64,000 bases of DNA from Pantoea sp. 18069 (GTDB lineage Bacteria > Pseudomonadota > Gammaproteobacteria > Burkholderiales > Burkholderiaceae_C). Within the stretch, counting starts at the first letter, position 1; each line of letters begins with the position of its first letter. The stretch spans positions 248,001 through 312,000 of the forward strand of contig NZ_CACSJA010000002.1 in NCBI RefSeq assembly GCF_902706035.1, in the 5' to 3' direction. Under the pieces are notes generated by a model, which saw nothing but the letters and a program-made list of their open reading frames with translations, made no database searches and had not been told where the DNA came from. Of this stretch, positions 1 to 8,150 are shown piece after piece. The position numbers and the translations under genes were made by a program.

Positions 1-209
1 TGCTCACCGCCGAAATCGACGAGTTCTACGCGCGCTTTCATGTCTCGCGCGATCTGCTCGAGCTGCGCAACCTGGTGCAGGTCGCCGAGCTCATCGTGCG
101 CTCGGCGCAGATGCGCCACGAAAGCCGCGGCCTGCACTACAGCCGCGACTATCCCGCGCTGGCCGCGCCCAGCGCCCCCACCATCCTGGTGCCGCCGGCG
201 ACCCGCTGA
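1..209 (+). CDS. nadB: L-aspartate oxidase, C-terminal end (partial)
   Basis: Only the last 68 codons are present; the reading frame starts at base 3 and stops with TGA at 207-209. The tail has the helical C-terminal domain of L-aspartate oxidase, ending in the family signature ESRGLHY followed by S-R-D-Y-P, as in NadB and related flavoproteins of the succinate dehydrogenase group. NadB oxidises L-aspartate to iminoaspartate, the first step of de novo NAD synthesis, and hands it to quinolinate synthase. The partner genes nadA and nadC lie about 10 kb downstream on the opposite strand, which supports the call. The catalytic FAD domain is outside the window, so intactness cannot be judged. Confidence 0.88.
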   Translation, partial: LTAEIDEFYARFHVSRDLLELRNLVQVAELIVRSAQMRHESRGLHYSRDYPALAAPSAPTILVPPATR

Positions 210-247
210 GCACGCTACCTGCCCGTTTTTTCATCGAGGAGACTTCC

Positions 248-607
248 ATGCCCCATCTTTGCGTCGAATACAGCGCCAACCTGGCCGACCTGCCCGAACA
301 GCAGATGCTCACCGAGCTCGTGAACAGCGTCTGCAACCACCCGACCATCGCCGATGAGTTCGACGTCAAGGGCCGCATCGCGAAGACGCAGCAATACGTG
401 ATCGGCACCGTTGCGGCCTCGCGGGGCTTCATCCACGCCGAGCTGCGGCTGCTGTCGGGCCGCACGCCCGAAGTCAAGAAGGAACTGTCGGACCGCATCG
501 CCGACGTACTGCGCCGCCTCACGCCCCACCCCGAAGGCATGCTGGTGCAGGTCAGCGTGGAAATCAGCGACATGGACCGCGGCAGCTACCACAAGAGCAA
601 GCTCTGA
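248..607 (+). CDS. 5-carboxymethyl-2-hydroxymuconate Delta-isomerase family protein
   Basis: This 119-residue protein matches the small CHMI family (HpaF type) of the tautomerase superfamily, about the usual 115-130 residues. It opens MPHL, so Pro-2 becomes the N-terminal proline that serves as the catalytic base in this superfamily after Met removal. The central R-L-L-S-G-R and C-terminal VQVSVEISDMD segments are typical. HpaF isomerises 5-carboxymethyl-2-hydroxymuconate in homoprotocatechuate degradation, but no other hpa gene is nearby, so the true substrate is uncertain. A GAGGAG-like ribosome site (around 237-242) precedes the ATG. It sits 38 bases after nadB and may be cotranscribed with it. 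Confidence 0.85.
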   Translation: MPHLCVEYSANLADLPEQQMLTELVNSVCNHPTIADEFDVKGRIAKTQQYVIGTVAASRGFIHAELRLLSGRTPEVKKELSDRIADVLRRLTPHPEGMLVQVSVEISDMDRGSYHKSKL

Positions 608-713
608 GCGCCGGCCCGGCGGGGCCGCCGGGACAGTCAGGCAGGGCCACGGCCTACAACACCGGGCCAGGTCGCGCCACATAGTGTGAAGCTACCCCCA
701 AAAGGAGCCCACG

Positions 714-2804
714 ATGCCACGACAGCCCGCCAAGCCCACGCCCGCCAAGACCCGCGATCCGGCCCCCAGCGGCCAGGGGGGTGAACCCCAGCATCAGGCC
801 GGCGGCACGCACCCCGTGCTGACCACCCAGCAGGGCATCGCCGTTCCCGACAACCAGAACTCGCTGCGCAGCACGCCGCGCGGCCCGACCCTGCTCGAGG
901 ACTTCATCCTGCGGGAGAAGATCACCCATTTCGACCATGAGCGCATTCCCGAGCGCGTGGTGCACGCACGCGGCAGCGGCGCGCATGGCGTTTTCGAGCT
1001 CACGCATTCGCTGGCCGAGCACACCACGGCCAAGGTGCTGTCGGAAAAAGGCCTGCGCGTGCCCGTGTTCTGCCGCTTTTCCACGGTGGCCGGCGGCGCG
1101 GGCTCGGTCGACACGCCGCGCGACGTGCGCGGCTTTGCCGTCAAGTTCTATACGCCCGAAGGCAACTGGGACCTCGTGGGCAACAATATTCCGGTGTTCT
1201 TCATCCAGGACGCGATGAAGTTCCCCGACCTGGTCCACGCCGTCAAGATGGAGCCCGACCGCGCGTTCCCCCAGGCCGCGAGCGCGCACGACACCTTCTG
1301 GGATTTCATCTCGCTGATGCCCGAATCCATGCACATGGTGATGTGGATCATGAGCGACCGCACCATTCCGCGCAGCCTGCGCATGATCGAAGGCTTTGGC
1401 GTGCACAGCTTCCGTCTGGTCAACGCCGAAGGCAAGAGCATTTTCGTCAAGTTCCACTGGCGCCCGGTGCTGGGGCTGCAGTCGACCGTCTGGGACGAAG
1501 CGGTCAAGCTGCAGGCGGCCGACAACGACTTCCACCGGCGCGACCTGTTCGACGCCATCAGCGCGGGCAAGTTTCCAGCCTGGGACCTGGCCGTGCAGCT
1601 GTTCAGCGAGGAAGAAGCCGACGCATTCGACTTCGACCACCTCGATGCGACCAAGCTCGTTCCCGAGGAACTGGTGCCGCTGCAGGTGATAGGCCGCATG
1701 ACGCTGGACCGCTGGCCCGACAACTTCTTTGCCGAGACCGAGCAGGTCGCGTTCTGCCCGGCCAATGTGCCGCCCGGCATCGACTTCTCCAACGATCCGC
1801 TGCTGCAAGGCCGGCTGTTCTCCTACCTCGACACCCAGCTCACGCGCCTGGGCAGCCCGAACTTCACGCAGATTCCGGTCAACGCACCGCAGTGCCCGTT
1901 CGCCCACAACCAGCGCGACGGCCATATGCAGATGCAGCAGCCCAAGGGCCGCGTGGCCTATGAGCCGTCCAGCCTGCAGGCCGACAGCCCGCGCGCCAGC
2001 GCCGCCACCGGCATGCGCCACTTCGCCGAGGCGCCCGACGACGGCGTCAAGGGCCGGGTGCGCGCCGAAAGCTTTGCCGACCATTTCAGCCAGGCACGCA
2101 TGTTCTTTCTGAGCCAGAGCGAGATCGAGCAGGCGCATATGGCGTCGGCGCTGGTGTTCGAGCTGTCCAAGGTCGAGACGCCGGCGGTGCGCGAAGCCGT
2201 TGTGGGCCAGCTCCAGCATATCGACACCACGCTCGCCGGGCGCGTGGCCAAAGGACTGGGCATGGCCCAGCTGCCGCCGCCGCCGCCCGCGGCCCAGCCC
2301 GCCAAGGACATGCCGGTCTCGCCCGCGCTGCGGCTGATCGACCGCATGAAGCCGACGCTGGCCGGCCGCTGCATAGGCCTGCTGGTAGCCGACGGCTCGG
2401 ACGCCGCATCGATCGCAACGATACGCAAAGCCGTGGAAAAGGCCGGAGCGACGCTCAAAGTGGTCGCACCCAAGGTCCAGATCCAGCTCAGCGACGGCAG
2501 CACGCTGGCCGCCGACGGCCAGCTCGCGGGCACGCCGTCGGTGCTGTTCGATGCCGTGGCTTCGGTCATTGCGCTCGAACAGGGCTCGCTGCTGTCGCAT
2601 GAGGCCGCGGCCGTCGACTGGTTCCGCGACGCGTTTGGCCACCTCAAGGCGATTGCCGCATGCAAGGGCACGCGCCACATTCTCGCGGCCGGCGGCATCG
2701 AACCCGACGCGGGCGTGTTCACGCCCGAGCAGACTGCCGAGTTCCTCCAGGCCGCGCAGGCCCGCCAGTGGGCGCGCGAACCCAAGCTGCGCACGCTGGC
2801 CTGA
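714..2804 (+). CDS. katE: Large-subunit catalase (HPII/KatE type)
   Basis: This 696-residue heme catalase decomposes hydrogen peroxide. The length and a C-terminal extension of about 170 residues (roughly 525-696, flavodoxin/DJ-1-like fold) place it in the large-subunit clade 2 with E. coli KatE. The catalytic distal histidine is in [11 protein letters not shown] (His-84), and the proximal heme tyrosine is in RLFSYLDTQ (Tyr-371). The conserved segment around [15 protein letters not shown] is intact. The N-terminal extension is short and Pro/Lys-rich. AAAGGAG sits just upstream of the ATG. No regulator such as oxyR is adjacent; stationary-phase control is usual for this clade but is not visible here. 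A GC-rich hairpin (2833-2850) follows the gene. Confidence 0.96.
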   Translation: MPRQPAKPTPAKTRDPAPSGQGGEPQHQAGGTHPVLTTQQGIAVPDNQNSLRSTPRGPTLLEDFILREKITHFDHERIPERVVHARGSGAHGVFELTHSLAEHTTAKVLSEKGLRVPVFCRFSTVAGGAGSVDTPRDVRGFAVKFYTPEGNWDLVGNNIPVFFIQDAMKFPDLVHAVKMEPDRAFPQAASAHDTFWDFISLMPESMHMVMWIMSDRTIPRSLRMIEGFGVHSFRLVNAEGKSIFVKFHWRPVLGLQSTVWDEAVKLQAADNDFHRRDLFDAISAGKFPAWDLAVQLFSEEEADAFDFDHLDATKLVPEELVPLQVIGRMTLDRWPDNFFAETEQVAFCPANVPPGIDFSNDPLLQGRLFSYLDTQLTRLGSPNFTQIPVNAPQCPFAHNQRDGHMQMQQPKGRVAYEPSSLQADSPRASAATGMRHFAEAPDDGVKGRVRAESFADHFSQARMFFLSQSEIEQAHMASALVFELSKVETPAVREAVVGQLQHIDTTLAGRVAKGLGMAQLPPPPPAAQPAKDMPVSPALRLIDRMKPTLAGRCIGLLVADGSDAASIATIRKAVEKAGATLKVVAPKVQIQLSDGSTLAADGQLAGTPSVLFDAVASVIALEQGSLLSHEAAAVDWFRDAFGHLKAIAACKGTRHILAAGGIEPDAGVFTPEQTAEFLQAAQARQWAREPKLRTLA

Positions 2805-2832
2805 CGACCCGCCAGCGCGCCCGGCCTCGCCC

Positions 2833-2850
2833 GCCGGCCGCTGCGCCGGC
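2833..2850 (+). terminator. GC-rich hairpin after katE
   Basis: A perfect inverted repeat GCCGGC-N6-GCCGGC lies 28 bases after the catalase stop and 28 bases before the next start. It has no T-run, so it could be a weak or Rho-assisted terminator. GC-rich DNA makes such dyads common, so confidence is low. Confidence 0.3.
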
Positions 2851-2878
2851 CGCTGATTGACGGTACAGTCGGCGGCCT

Positions 2879-4117
2879 ATGCCGACTTCCGATTCCCCCT
2901 CTACCCCGTCGGCCACGTTGCCGCCCCTGGGCACCCAGCGCCAGCGGCAATGGCTGCTCGGACTGAGCTTGCTGCTCATCGCCTGCAATCTGCGCCCGGT
3001 CTTTGGCAGTCTCTCGGTCGTGCTGCCCGAAATCATGCGCGACACGGGCCTGAGCGCCGCCGGCGCGAGCCTGCTGACCACGCTGCCGATTGTCTGTCTG
3101 GGCCTGTTTTCCGCGCCCACGCCCTGGCTGTCGCGCCGCTTTGGCGCCGAACGCGTGCTGCTGCTGGCCTTGCTGCTCATAGGCATGGGAACCTTGCTGC
3201 GCGCTGCGGGCAGCCTGCCCTTTCTTTTTGCGTCTTCGGTGCTCGCGGGCGCCGGCATCGCCATGGGCAACGTATTGCTGCCCAGCCTGGTCAAGCGCCA
3301 TTTCGCGCAGCATGCGGCGTTGATGACCGGCATGTACATTCTGGCGATCTGCATAGGCGCGACGATTGCCACCGCCTCGACCGTGCCGCTGGCCACGCAT
3401 ATTTTTGCCGGCTCCTGGGCCCATGCGCTTGCGGTCTGGGCCCTGCCCGCGCTGCTGGTGCTGGCGCTGTGGCTGCCCCAGGCACTGCGCATGCGCACCG
3501 AGGCCATCGACCCGGCCGCCCAGGCCGGCAGCCTGCGACGCGATGCGCTGGCCTGGCAGGTCACGGCCTTCATGGGCCTGCAGTCGTCGCTGGCCTATAT
3601 CGTCATCGGCTGGCTCGCGCCCATCCTGCGCGAACGCGGCCTGGAAAGTGACCTGGCCGGCTACGTGGTGGCCATCTCCACGCTGGCGCAGCTCGTGACC
3701 TCGCTGGTCGTTCCCTCGATCGCCGCGCGTTGCCGCGACCAGCGCGCGCTGGCCGTGGGATTGACGGCGCTGACATTCACCGCGCTGATGGGCCTGATCC
3801 TCGCGCCGCTGTCCACGGTCTGGCTCTGGGCGCTGCTGCTGGGCTGCGGCCAGGGCGGCCTGTTTGCGCTCGCGCTGAGCCTGATCGTGATGCGCAGCGG
3901 CAATGCCCAGGTCACGGCCCAGCTGTCGGCCATGGCCCAGGGCTGGGGCTATATGCTCGCCGCGTTCGGCCCGCTGCTCACCGGCCTGCTGCACCAATGG
4001 ACCGGCAGCTTTTCTTCGAGCATCTGGCTGATCGGGCTGCTGTCGGCCGCGATGGCCTGGAGCGGCTGGGGCGCGGGCCGCAACCTGCTGGTCCTGCCCG
4101 GCCCGCGCACGCGATGA
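2879..4117 (+). CDS. MFS transporter, CynX/NimT family
   Basis: This 412-residue integral membrane protein has about 12 predicted hydrophobic segments and the CynX/NimT-family signature near the first helix (LLLIACNLRPVFGSLSVVLP). Members include the E. coli cyanate carrier CynX and nitroimidazole-resistance-associated NimT proteins; the substrates of most members are unknown. A conserved G-S-L-P-F-L segment and an R-R-F-G-A-E cytoplasmic loop (helix 2-3) fit an MFS fold. No cyanase or carbonic anhydrase gene is adjacent, so a cyanate function is not supported. The ATG lacks a clear Shine-Dalgarno sequence. The stop overlaps the start of the next gene (ATGA), implying translational coupling. 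Confidence 0.87.
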   Translation: MPTSDSPSTPSATLPPLGTQRQRQWLLGLSLLLIACNLRPVFGSLSVVLPEIMRDTGLSAAGASLLTTLPIVCLGLFSAPTPWLSRRFGAERVLLLALLLIGMGTLLRAAGSLPFLFASSVLAGAGIAMGNVLLPSLVKRHFAQHAALMTGMYILAICIGATIATASTVPLATHIFAGSWAHALAVWALPALLVLALWLPQALRMRTEAIDPAAQAGSLRRDALAWQVTAFMGLQSSLAYIVIGWLAPILRERGLESDLAGYVVAISTLAQLVTSLVVPSIAARCRDQRALAVGLTALTFTALMGLILAPLSTVWLWALLLGCGQGGLFALALSLIVMRSGNAQVTAQLSAMAQGWGYMLAAFGPLLTGLLHQWTGSFSSSIWLIGLLSAAMAWSGWGAGRNLLVLPGPRTR

Positions 4118-4776
4118 ACACCGCTGCCGCTCGCGCGCTGTGCACGCGCTGCGCGCGCCCGCAGCGCAACTGCATCTGCGCGCTGGCAGCCCGCGTGGAC
4201 TGCGCGCCCGAAGTGCTGATCCTGCAGCATCCGCTCGAAGTGCACGAAGCCAAGGGCACGGCGCGGCTGCTGCACCTGAGCCTGCCGCGCAGCCGTATGG
4301 AAATCGGCGAGCAGTTCGATGCCCTGCAACTTCAGGGCTGGATCGAACAGGACTGGCACGGCGACGCTTTGGCGCCCGCGCCCCATGCCGTGCTGCTCTA
4401 CCCCCAGGCGCCGCACGACCCGGCGCTGCCGCTCGCACCCGCGCCGCCGCTGCCCGCGCAGTGGCTGCAGGACCCGGCCCACCTGCGCCTGGTGGTGATC
4501 GACGGCACCTGGCGCAAAAGCCGCAAGATGCTTTACCTCAATCCGCAGCTGCAGCAGTTGCCGCGCCTGGCGCTGCGCGATCTGCCCGCATCGCGCTACG
4601 CAATCCGGCGCGCGCACCGGCCCGGTCAGCTCTCGACGCTCGAAGCCACCTGCTGCGCGCTGGCCCAGCTCGAACCCGCGAACCACGCACTCGAGCGGCT
4701 GCTGCAGGCCATGGATGCGCTGGTCGCGCGGCAATCGCAATGGCAGCAGGCCGCCACGGGCTGCATGGAACCATAG
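4114..4776 (+). CDS. DTW-domain protein, probable tRNA-uridine aminocarboxypropyltransferase
   Basis: This 220-residue protein has the DTW domain. An N-terminal cysteine cluster (C-T-R-C...C-I-C, residues 10-23) probably binds metal. The LQHPLEVHEAKGTARLL motif and the name-giving VVIDGTWRKSRKM segment follow. Bacterial DTW proteins such as E. coli TapT (YfiP) add the 3-amino-3-carboxypropyl group of S-adenosylmethionine to uridine-47 of tRNA. Here the motif reads D-G-T-W instead of D-x-T-W with the commoner alanine, a mild variant. It starts inside the stop codon of the MFS gene (ATGA), so the two are cotranscribed. The next gene starts 18 bases after its stop. Confidence 0.87.
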   Translation: MNTAAARALCTRCARPQRNCICALAARVDCAPEVLILQHPLEVHEAKGTARLLHLSLPRSRMEIGEQFDALQLQGWIEQDWHGDALAPAPHAVLLYPQAPHDPALPLAPAPPLPAQWLQDPAHLRLVVIDGTWRKSRKMLYLNPQLQQLPRLALRDLPASRYAIRRAHRPGQLSTLEATCCALAQLEPANHALERLLQAMDALVARQSQWQQAATGCMEP

Positions 4777-4794
4777 GCGGGCAGGGGTCACAGA

Positions 4795-7683
4795 GTGAAT
4801 GGTCCAAGTCACCCTACTCCATTCGCCGATATGCCCTCCTCCAACTGCCTCAACGGCGCCAGGCTCACGGTTCCGATCAACGCAGATTTCGGCCATGCAC
4901 CCCTGGGCAGGCTCGGCGAGCGGACCGCCCAATACAACCCTTCGCGCGCGCCCTGCCTCGCAGACCTGAGATCGAACGGCCAGCCCATCATCCCGGGCAG
5001 CGCACTGGGCTCGCGCCTGCTGAACGTGTTCAAGCCCGAGCCCGTGCGCCAGGAAGCCCGGGCCTTGAGAGCGCTGTCCGACAGCAGCCAACAGGTCGCC
5101 CAGTTGCTGGGGCAGATCAGCGCCACGCCAGCGGACAAGGATGCAAGCCCGACCGCGAAGAAGCTGCTGCAAAAACTCGCATCCACCGCCGCGCCCCTGA
5201 CACGGCAGGGTGCGGACCTGCTGGAAGTGCTGCGCCACCGCGTCGAGGTCCACGCCCGGCATCTCACGGTCCACCAGCTGCGGGAGCTGCAGCAGGGACT
5301 GGCCCGCATCCGGCAGTCGCCCGGCATCAGCGCGCCGAAGGAAATCCAGCAGCTGGCGGTGATCAGAGACGCCGTACACACCACGCTGGCCGCGCATGTC
5401 CAGGCGCTGCTCGGCCGAACCGGCGAGAAGATGCTGCCCGCATTGCTGCAGGCGAGCAGCGAGCTGGCGCGCGAGGCAAGCCACCCGGGCACGGCGGCGC
5501 AACGCTTCGCGTCCCTGCATCACCTGGCCCGGGAACTGCTGCAGCAGCAAGGCTTCGCCCTGCCCCCTGGCGAAGACAGCGCGTCGATGCAGCGTGAACT
5601 GGTGCAGGCTTTTTGCAGCCAGGCGCTGCAAAACGCCAGCATCAGCAGCGATGCCCTTGGCGAACTGCTCCAGGCGCTGCCGCCAGAACAGCAAGCCGCA
5701 CTGCGCCACACCTCGCAACAGCTTTCACCCACCGCCCCGGCGGCGTTCCTGCAGACGCTGCAGCAGGCCGGCCAGCGCTGGCTGCAGGAGGCGCAGCAGC
5801 GCTTTCAACAGGCCTATCAGGCCCTCGACGCCAGCCCCGGGCTGGCCGGCCCGGCGTTGGCAGAACAGGTGATCAGCCTGGAGACCGTACTGCATGCCTT
5901 GCGCTGCCACTGCGAAGCGCGCGGCGAACGTATCGACCCGGTGCGCAACGACCTGGTCGTCAAGTCCCTGCGAAAGCTGGAGACGACGCTGCTCGCGCCT
6001 GGCCATCCGCATGTGGCCGCGCTGGAAAACCGCCTCCTGCGCGAGCTCGGTCTGTCTGCGGCACGCTGGGGCATGGGCGAGATGTGCCAGCGCGTGGCAC
6101 AGCTGGCGCGCGAACGGCTGGCGGCGGTGGACCGGCCCTACTTCACCATGCTGGAGACGGTCACACAGGCCTTGCGGGCCAACGATCTGACGGCCGCGCT
6201 CGACCACCTGGGCGCGGCCCAGGCATTGCGCCAGCAGGCCGCCGTGGTCTACCAGGAGCTGGGGCCCGGGCTGAGCAGCGCCAGCCAGGCCATGGCATTC
6301 CGCGAAGACCGCATGCGCGCAGCCGCACAGCAGTGGGATCGCACGACGCTGCTGGCGCTGCAAGCCAGCCTGGACCAAGCCACCGTGCAAAAGCTCATTG
6401 GCGCGCTGGAGGAGCTGGGCCACCAGGTTCTCGCGGGCGTCATTGCGCCGCACGATGCCAACGACGTGCTGGGCCGGCAACTGCTGGACACCCATATCGA
6501 CCTGCGGATGCTGCGCGACAGCGTGGCCACCCAGTTGCTACAGCAAGGTGTGCCGGCGGTGGACATTCGCCGCGAAACCCCGGCGCCGGCCGCCATGGAC
6601 GCGCAGGTGCGTGCCGCGCTGCGCGCGCGCTTCGGCATTGCGCCGCATGTGCGGGACAACGCGCTGCAGTGCATCGTCCATGAAGGCACGGCGCGACAGC
6701 CCCTGCAGGCGCTGCTCGAGGCACATTGGCAAAGCCTGTCGCCCACGGCGCCGTTGCCGGGTGAGGCAGCGCGCGCCGAGCAGCGTGTCGCGCCCGCATT
6801 CTGGAACGAGTTGGCGAGCGCCAATTACAGTATTCGCCACGCCGATGGCAGCCGGCTGCCCCTGGTCGACCGAGAGGCGCTCGCGGCGGCCCAGGGCCCC
6901 GAGCACAAGGCCGCGATTCTTGCGCAGGCAGTCACGGACCTCGACCATTTTCTGGGCCATTCGCCTGACCTGCTGATGCGCGTCACCGCATTGGCCAACA
7001 GCCAATGGCAGACGGCGCTGCAGCGCGGTCTGGAGTCCACCGACAGTCCCGTCAGACTGCCCGATGGCCGCAGCGGCTGGATCACCGGCGGCAAAGACTC
7101 CCACGCCTTTGTGATCGGCCGCGATGCGCAGGGCGCAGTGACTTTGCAGTTCGAGCGAACCACCTCCCAGGCAACGCATTTCGCCCCGTCAGGCCTGACG
7201 CGCTTGGCCCAGTCCGTGGACCCGCAGACCAGCCGCTTTCACGCCTGGGGCACGCTGCGCATCGCCCCGGACCTGCGCCTGAGCACGCTGCTGGCGCTGC
7301 AATTCCGCTTCGAAGCCCACCCCATGCTGCGCACCGTGAAGGACCTGGTGGTCTGCGGTGACGCCACGCTGCAGGCGCAATTCGCCGATCTCGCCCGCAG
7401 CCACCATGCGAGCGACAGCTGGAACTACCTGATCGCCCACCACCAGTACCAGCAGCAGCCGAGCGTTGACGGCGCCCAGGCCTTGCTGCAGCGCTTCATC
7501 GACGGCGCCTCGATCGAGCAGGTCAACATCAGCGGCGAGCTCGTGCTCCAGGCCCTCGAGGCGCCAGGCCAGGTGGAACTCGATGCGCTGTTCGCCCGGG
7601 TGGCCGCTGAAATGCGCATCATGCTGGGCGACGCGGCCCAGACGTTCCTGTCCCAGCTACCGCTACCGAACACGCGCGGATGA
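4795..7683 (+). CDS. Large putative type III effector with C-terminal RGS-like domain
   Basis: I do not recognise the bulk of this 962-residue protein. Seen: a Ser/Pro/Asn-rich N-terminus without a Sec signal (first 35 residues), long mostly helical, Gln/Leu/Ala-rich stretches (about 70-740), a beta-rich segment near 745-800 (GWITGGKDSHAFVIGR), and a helical C-terminus. Residues ~847-955 follow the RGS-box pattern: T-V-K-D-L-V (847-852), F863, W876, Y885, A894-x2-L-x3-F901-I, A905, V910-N911-I912, F933, M940 and F951-L952-S953. RGS proteins speed GTP hydrolysis by heterotrimeric G-alpha subunits. The next gene is a CesT-type chaperone with an overlapping start, the classic arrangement for a secreted type III effector. 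Start: GTG at 4795 behind AGGGG; an in-frame ATG at 4831 is the alternative. The effector role is inference. Confidence 0.7.
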   Translation: MNGPSHPTPFADMPSSNCLNGARLTVPINADFGHAPLGRLGERTAQYNPSRAPCLADLRSNGQPIIPGSALGSRLLNVFKPEPVRQEARALRALSDSSQQVAQLLGQISATPADKDASPTAKKLLQKLASTAAPLTRQGADLLEVLRHRVEVHARHLTVHQLRELQQGLARIRQSPGISAPKEIQQLAVIRDAVHTTLAAHVQALLGRTGEKMLPALLQASSELAREASHPGTAAQRFASLHHLARELLQQQGFALPPGEDSASMQRELVQAFCSQALQNASISSDALGELLQALPPEQQAALRHTSQQLSPTAPAAFLQTLQQAGQRWLQEAQQRFQQAYQALDASPGLAGPALAEQVISLETVLHALRCHCEARGERIDPVRNDLVVKSLRKLETTLLAPGHPHVAALENRLLRELGLSAARWGMGEMCQRVAQLARERLAAVDRPYFTMLETVTQALRANDLTAALDHLGAAQALRQQAAVVYQELGPGLSSASQAMAFREDRMRAAAQQWDRTTLLALQASLDQATVQKLIGALEELGHQVLAGVIAPHDANDVLGRQLLDTHIDLRMLRDSVATQLLQQGVPAVDIRRETPAPAAMDAQVRAALRARFGIAPHVRDNALQCIVHEGTARQPLQALLEAHWQSLSPTAPLPGEAARAEQRVAPAFWNELASANYSIRHADGSRLPLVDREALAAAQGPEHKAAILAQAVTDLDHFLGHSPDLLMRVTALANSQWQTALQRGLESTDSPVRLPDGRSGWITGGKDSHAFVIGRDAQGAVTLQFERTTSQATHFAPSGLTRLAQSVDPQTSRFHAWGTLRIAPDLRLSTLLALQFRFEAHPMLRTVKDLVVCGDATLQAQFADLARSHHASDSWNYLIAHHQYQQQPSVDGAQALLQRFIDGASIEQVNISGELVLQALEAPGQVELDALFARVAAEMRIMLGDAAQTFLSQLPLPNTRG

Positions 7684-8144
7684 CAGGCCCCATGCATGCC
7701 GCCGCCTTGATGAAACACTTCGCCATGGACCTGGGCCTGGCCGATCTAGCCCTTGACGCCCATGGCTGCGCAAGCCTGTGCGTGGATGGACAGATCGAGA
7801 TCCACTTCGAGCATGATGCGACCGCGGACGCCATCCATCTCTACAGCCACCTGGCGCCGCTTCCCGCCGAAGGCCGCGAAGCGTTCTATCTGCAACTGCT
7901 GCAAGCCAACCTGCTGGGTGCGCACACCGCGGGCGCGACGCTGGCCATCGACGACGCAGCGCAGGCCGTGGTGCTGTGCCTGCAGATCACGCCATGGCAC
8001 TGCGAAAGCCGGGATTTCGCGGCCCTGGTCGAGCGCTTTGTCGACGCCGCCGCGCATTGGCGCGAGCGCCTCGCGGGCCCGCAGCCGGCCGTGCAAGCCA
8101 TCGCCTTGCCGCAGCCGCCCGCGGGGCCCGCGTTTTTCGCCTGA
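7680..8144 (+). CDS. CesT-family type III secretion chaperone
   Basis: This 154-residue acidic protein shows the CesT/Tir-chaperone family pattern: an N-terminal helix (ALMKHFAMDLGLADLALDAHG), then strands with C-A-S-L-C-V-D-G and I-E-I-H-F-E, a loop ending LAPLPAEGREAFYLQLLQAN, the L-L-G-A-H-T-A-G-A-T-L-A-I-D strand pair, and a final amphipathic helix (FAALVERFVDAAAHWRERL). Such class I chaperones are dimers that bind the N-terminal region of one effector, keep it secretion-competent and guide it to the type III ATPase. The ATG overlaps the stop of the upstream 962-residue protein (ATGA), so that protein is the likely client. An in-frame ATG at 7692 is an alternative start. No type III apparatus genes are in the window. 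Confidence 0.87.
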   Translation: MTGPMHAAALMKHFAMDLGLADLALDAHGCASLCVDGQIEIHFEHDATADAIHLYSHLAPLPAEGREAFYLQLLQANLLGAHTAGATLAIDDAAQAVVLCLQITPWHCESRDFAALVERFVDAAAHWRERLAGPQPAVQAIALPQPPAGPAFFA

Positions 8145-8150
8145 GAAGCC

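Noticed and set aside
654..2678. 674-codon minus-strand frame opposite the catalase gene
   Set aside because: It is a GC-driven antisense frame: Arg/His/Gly-rich with no family resemblance, while the plus strand encodes an intact catalase.
4600..4795. PIP-box (TTCGB-N15-TTCGB) search for an Hrp-type promoter before the putative effector
   Set aside because: No pair with the right spacing was found, so HrpX-type control is not supported by sequence.
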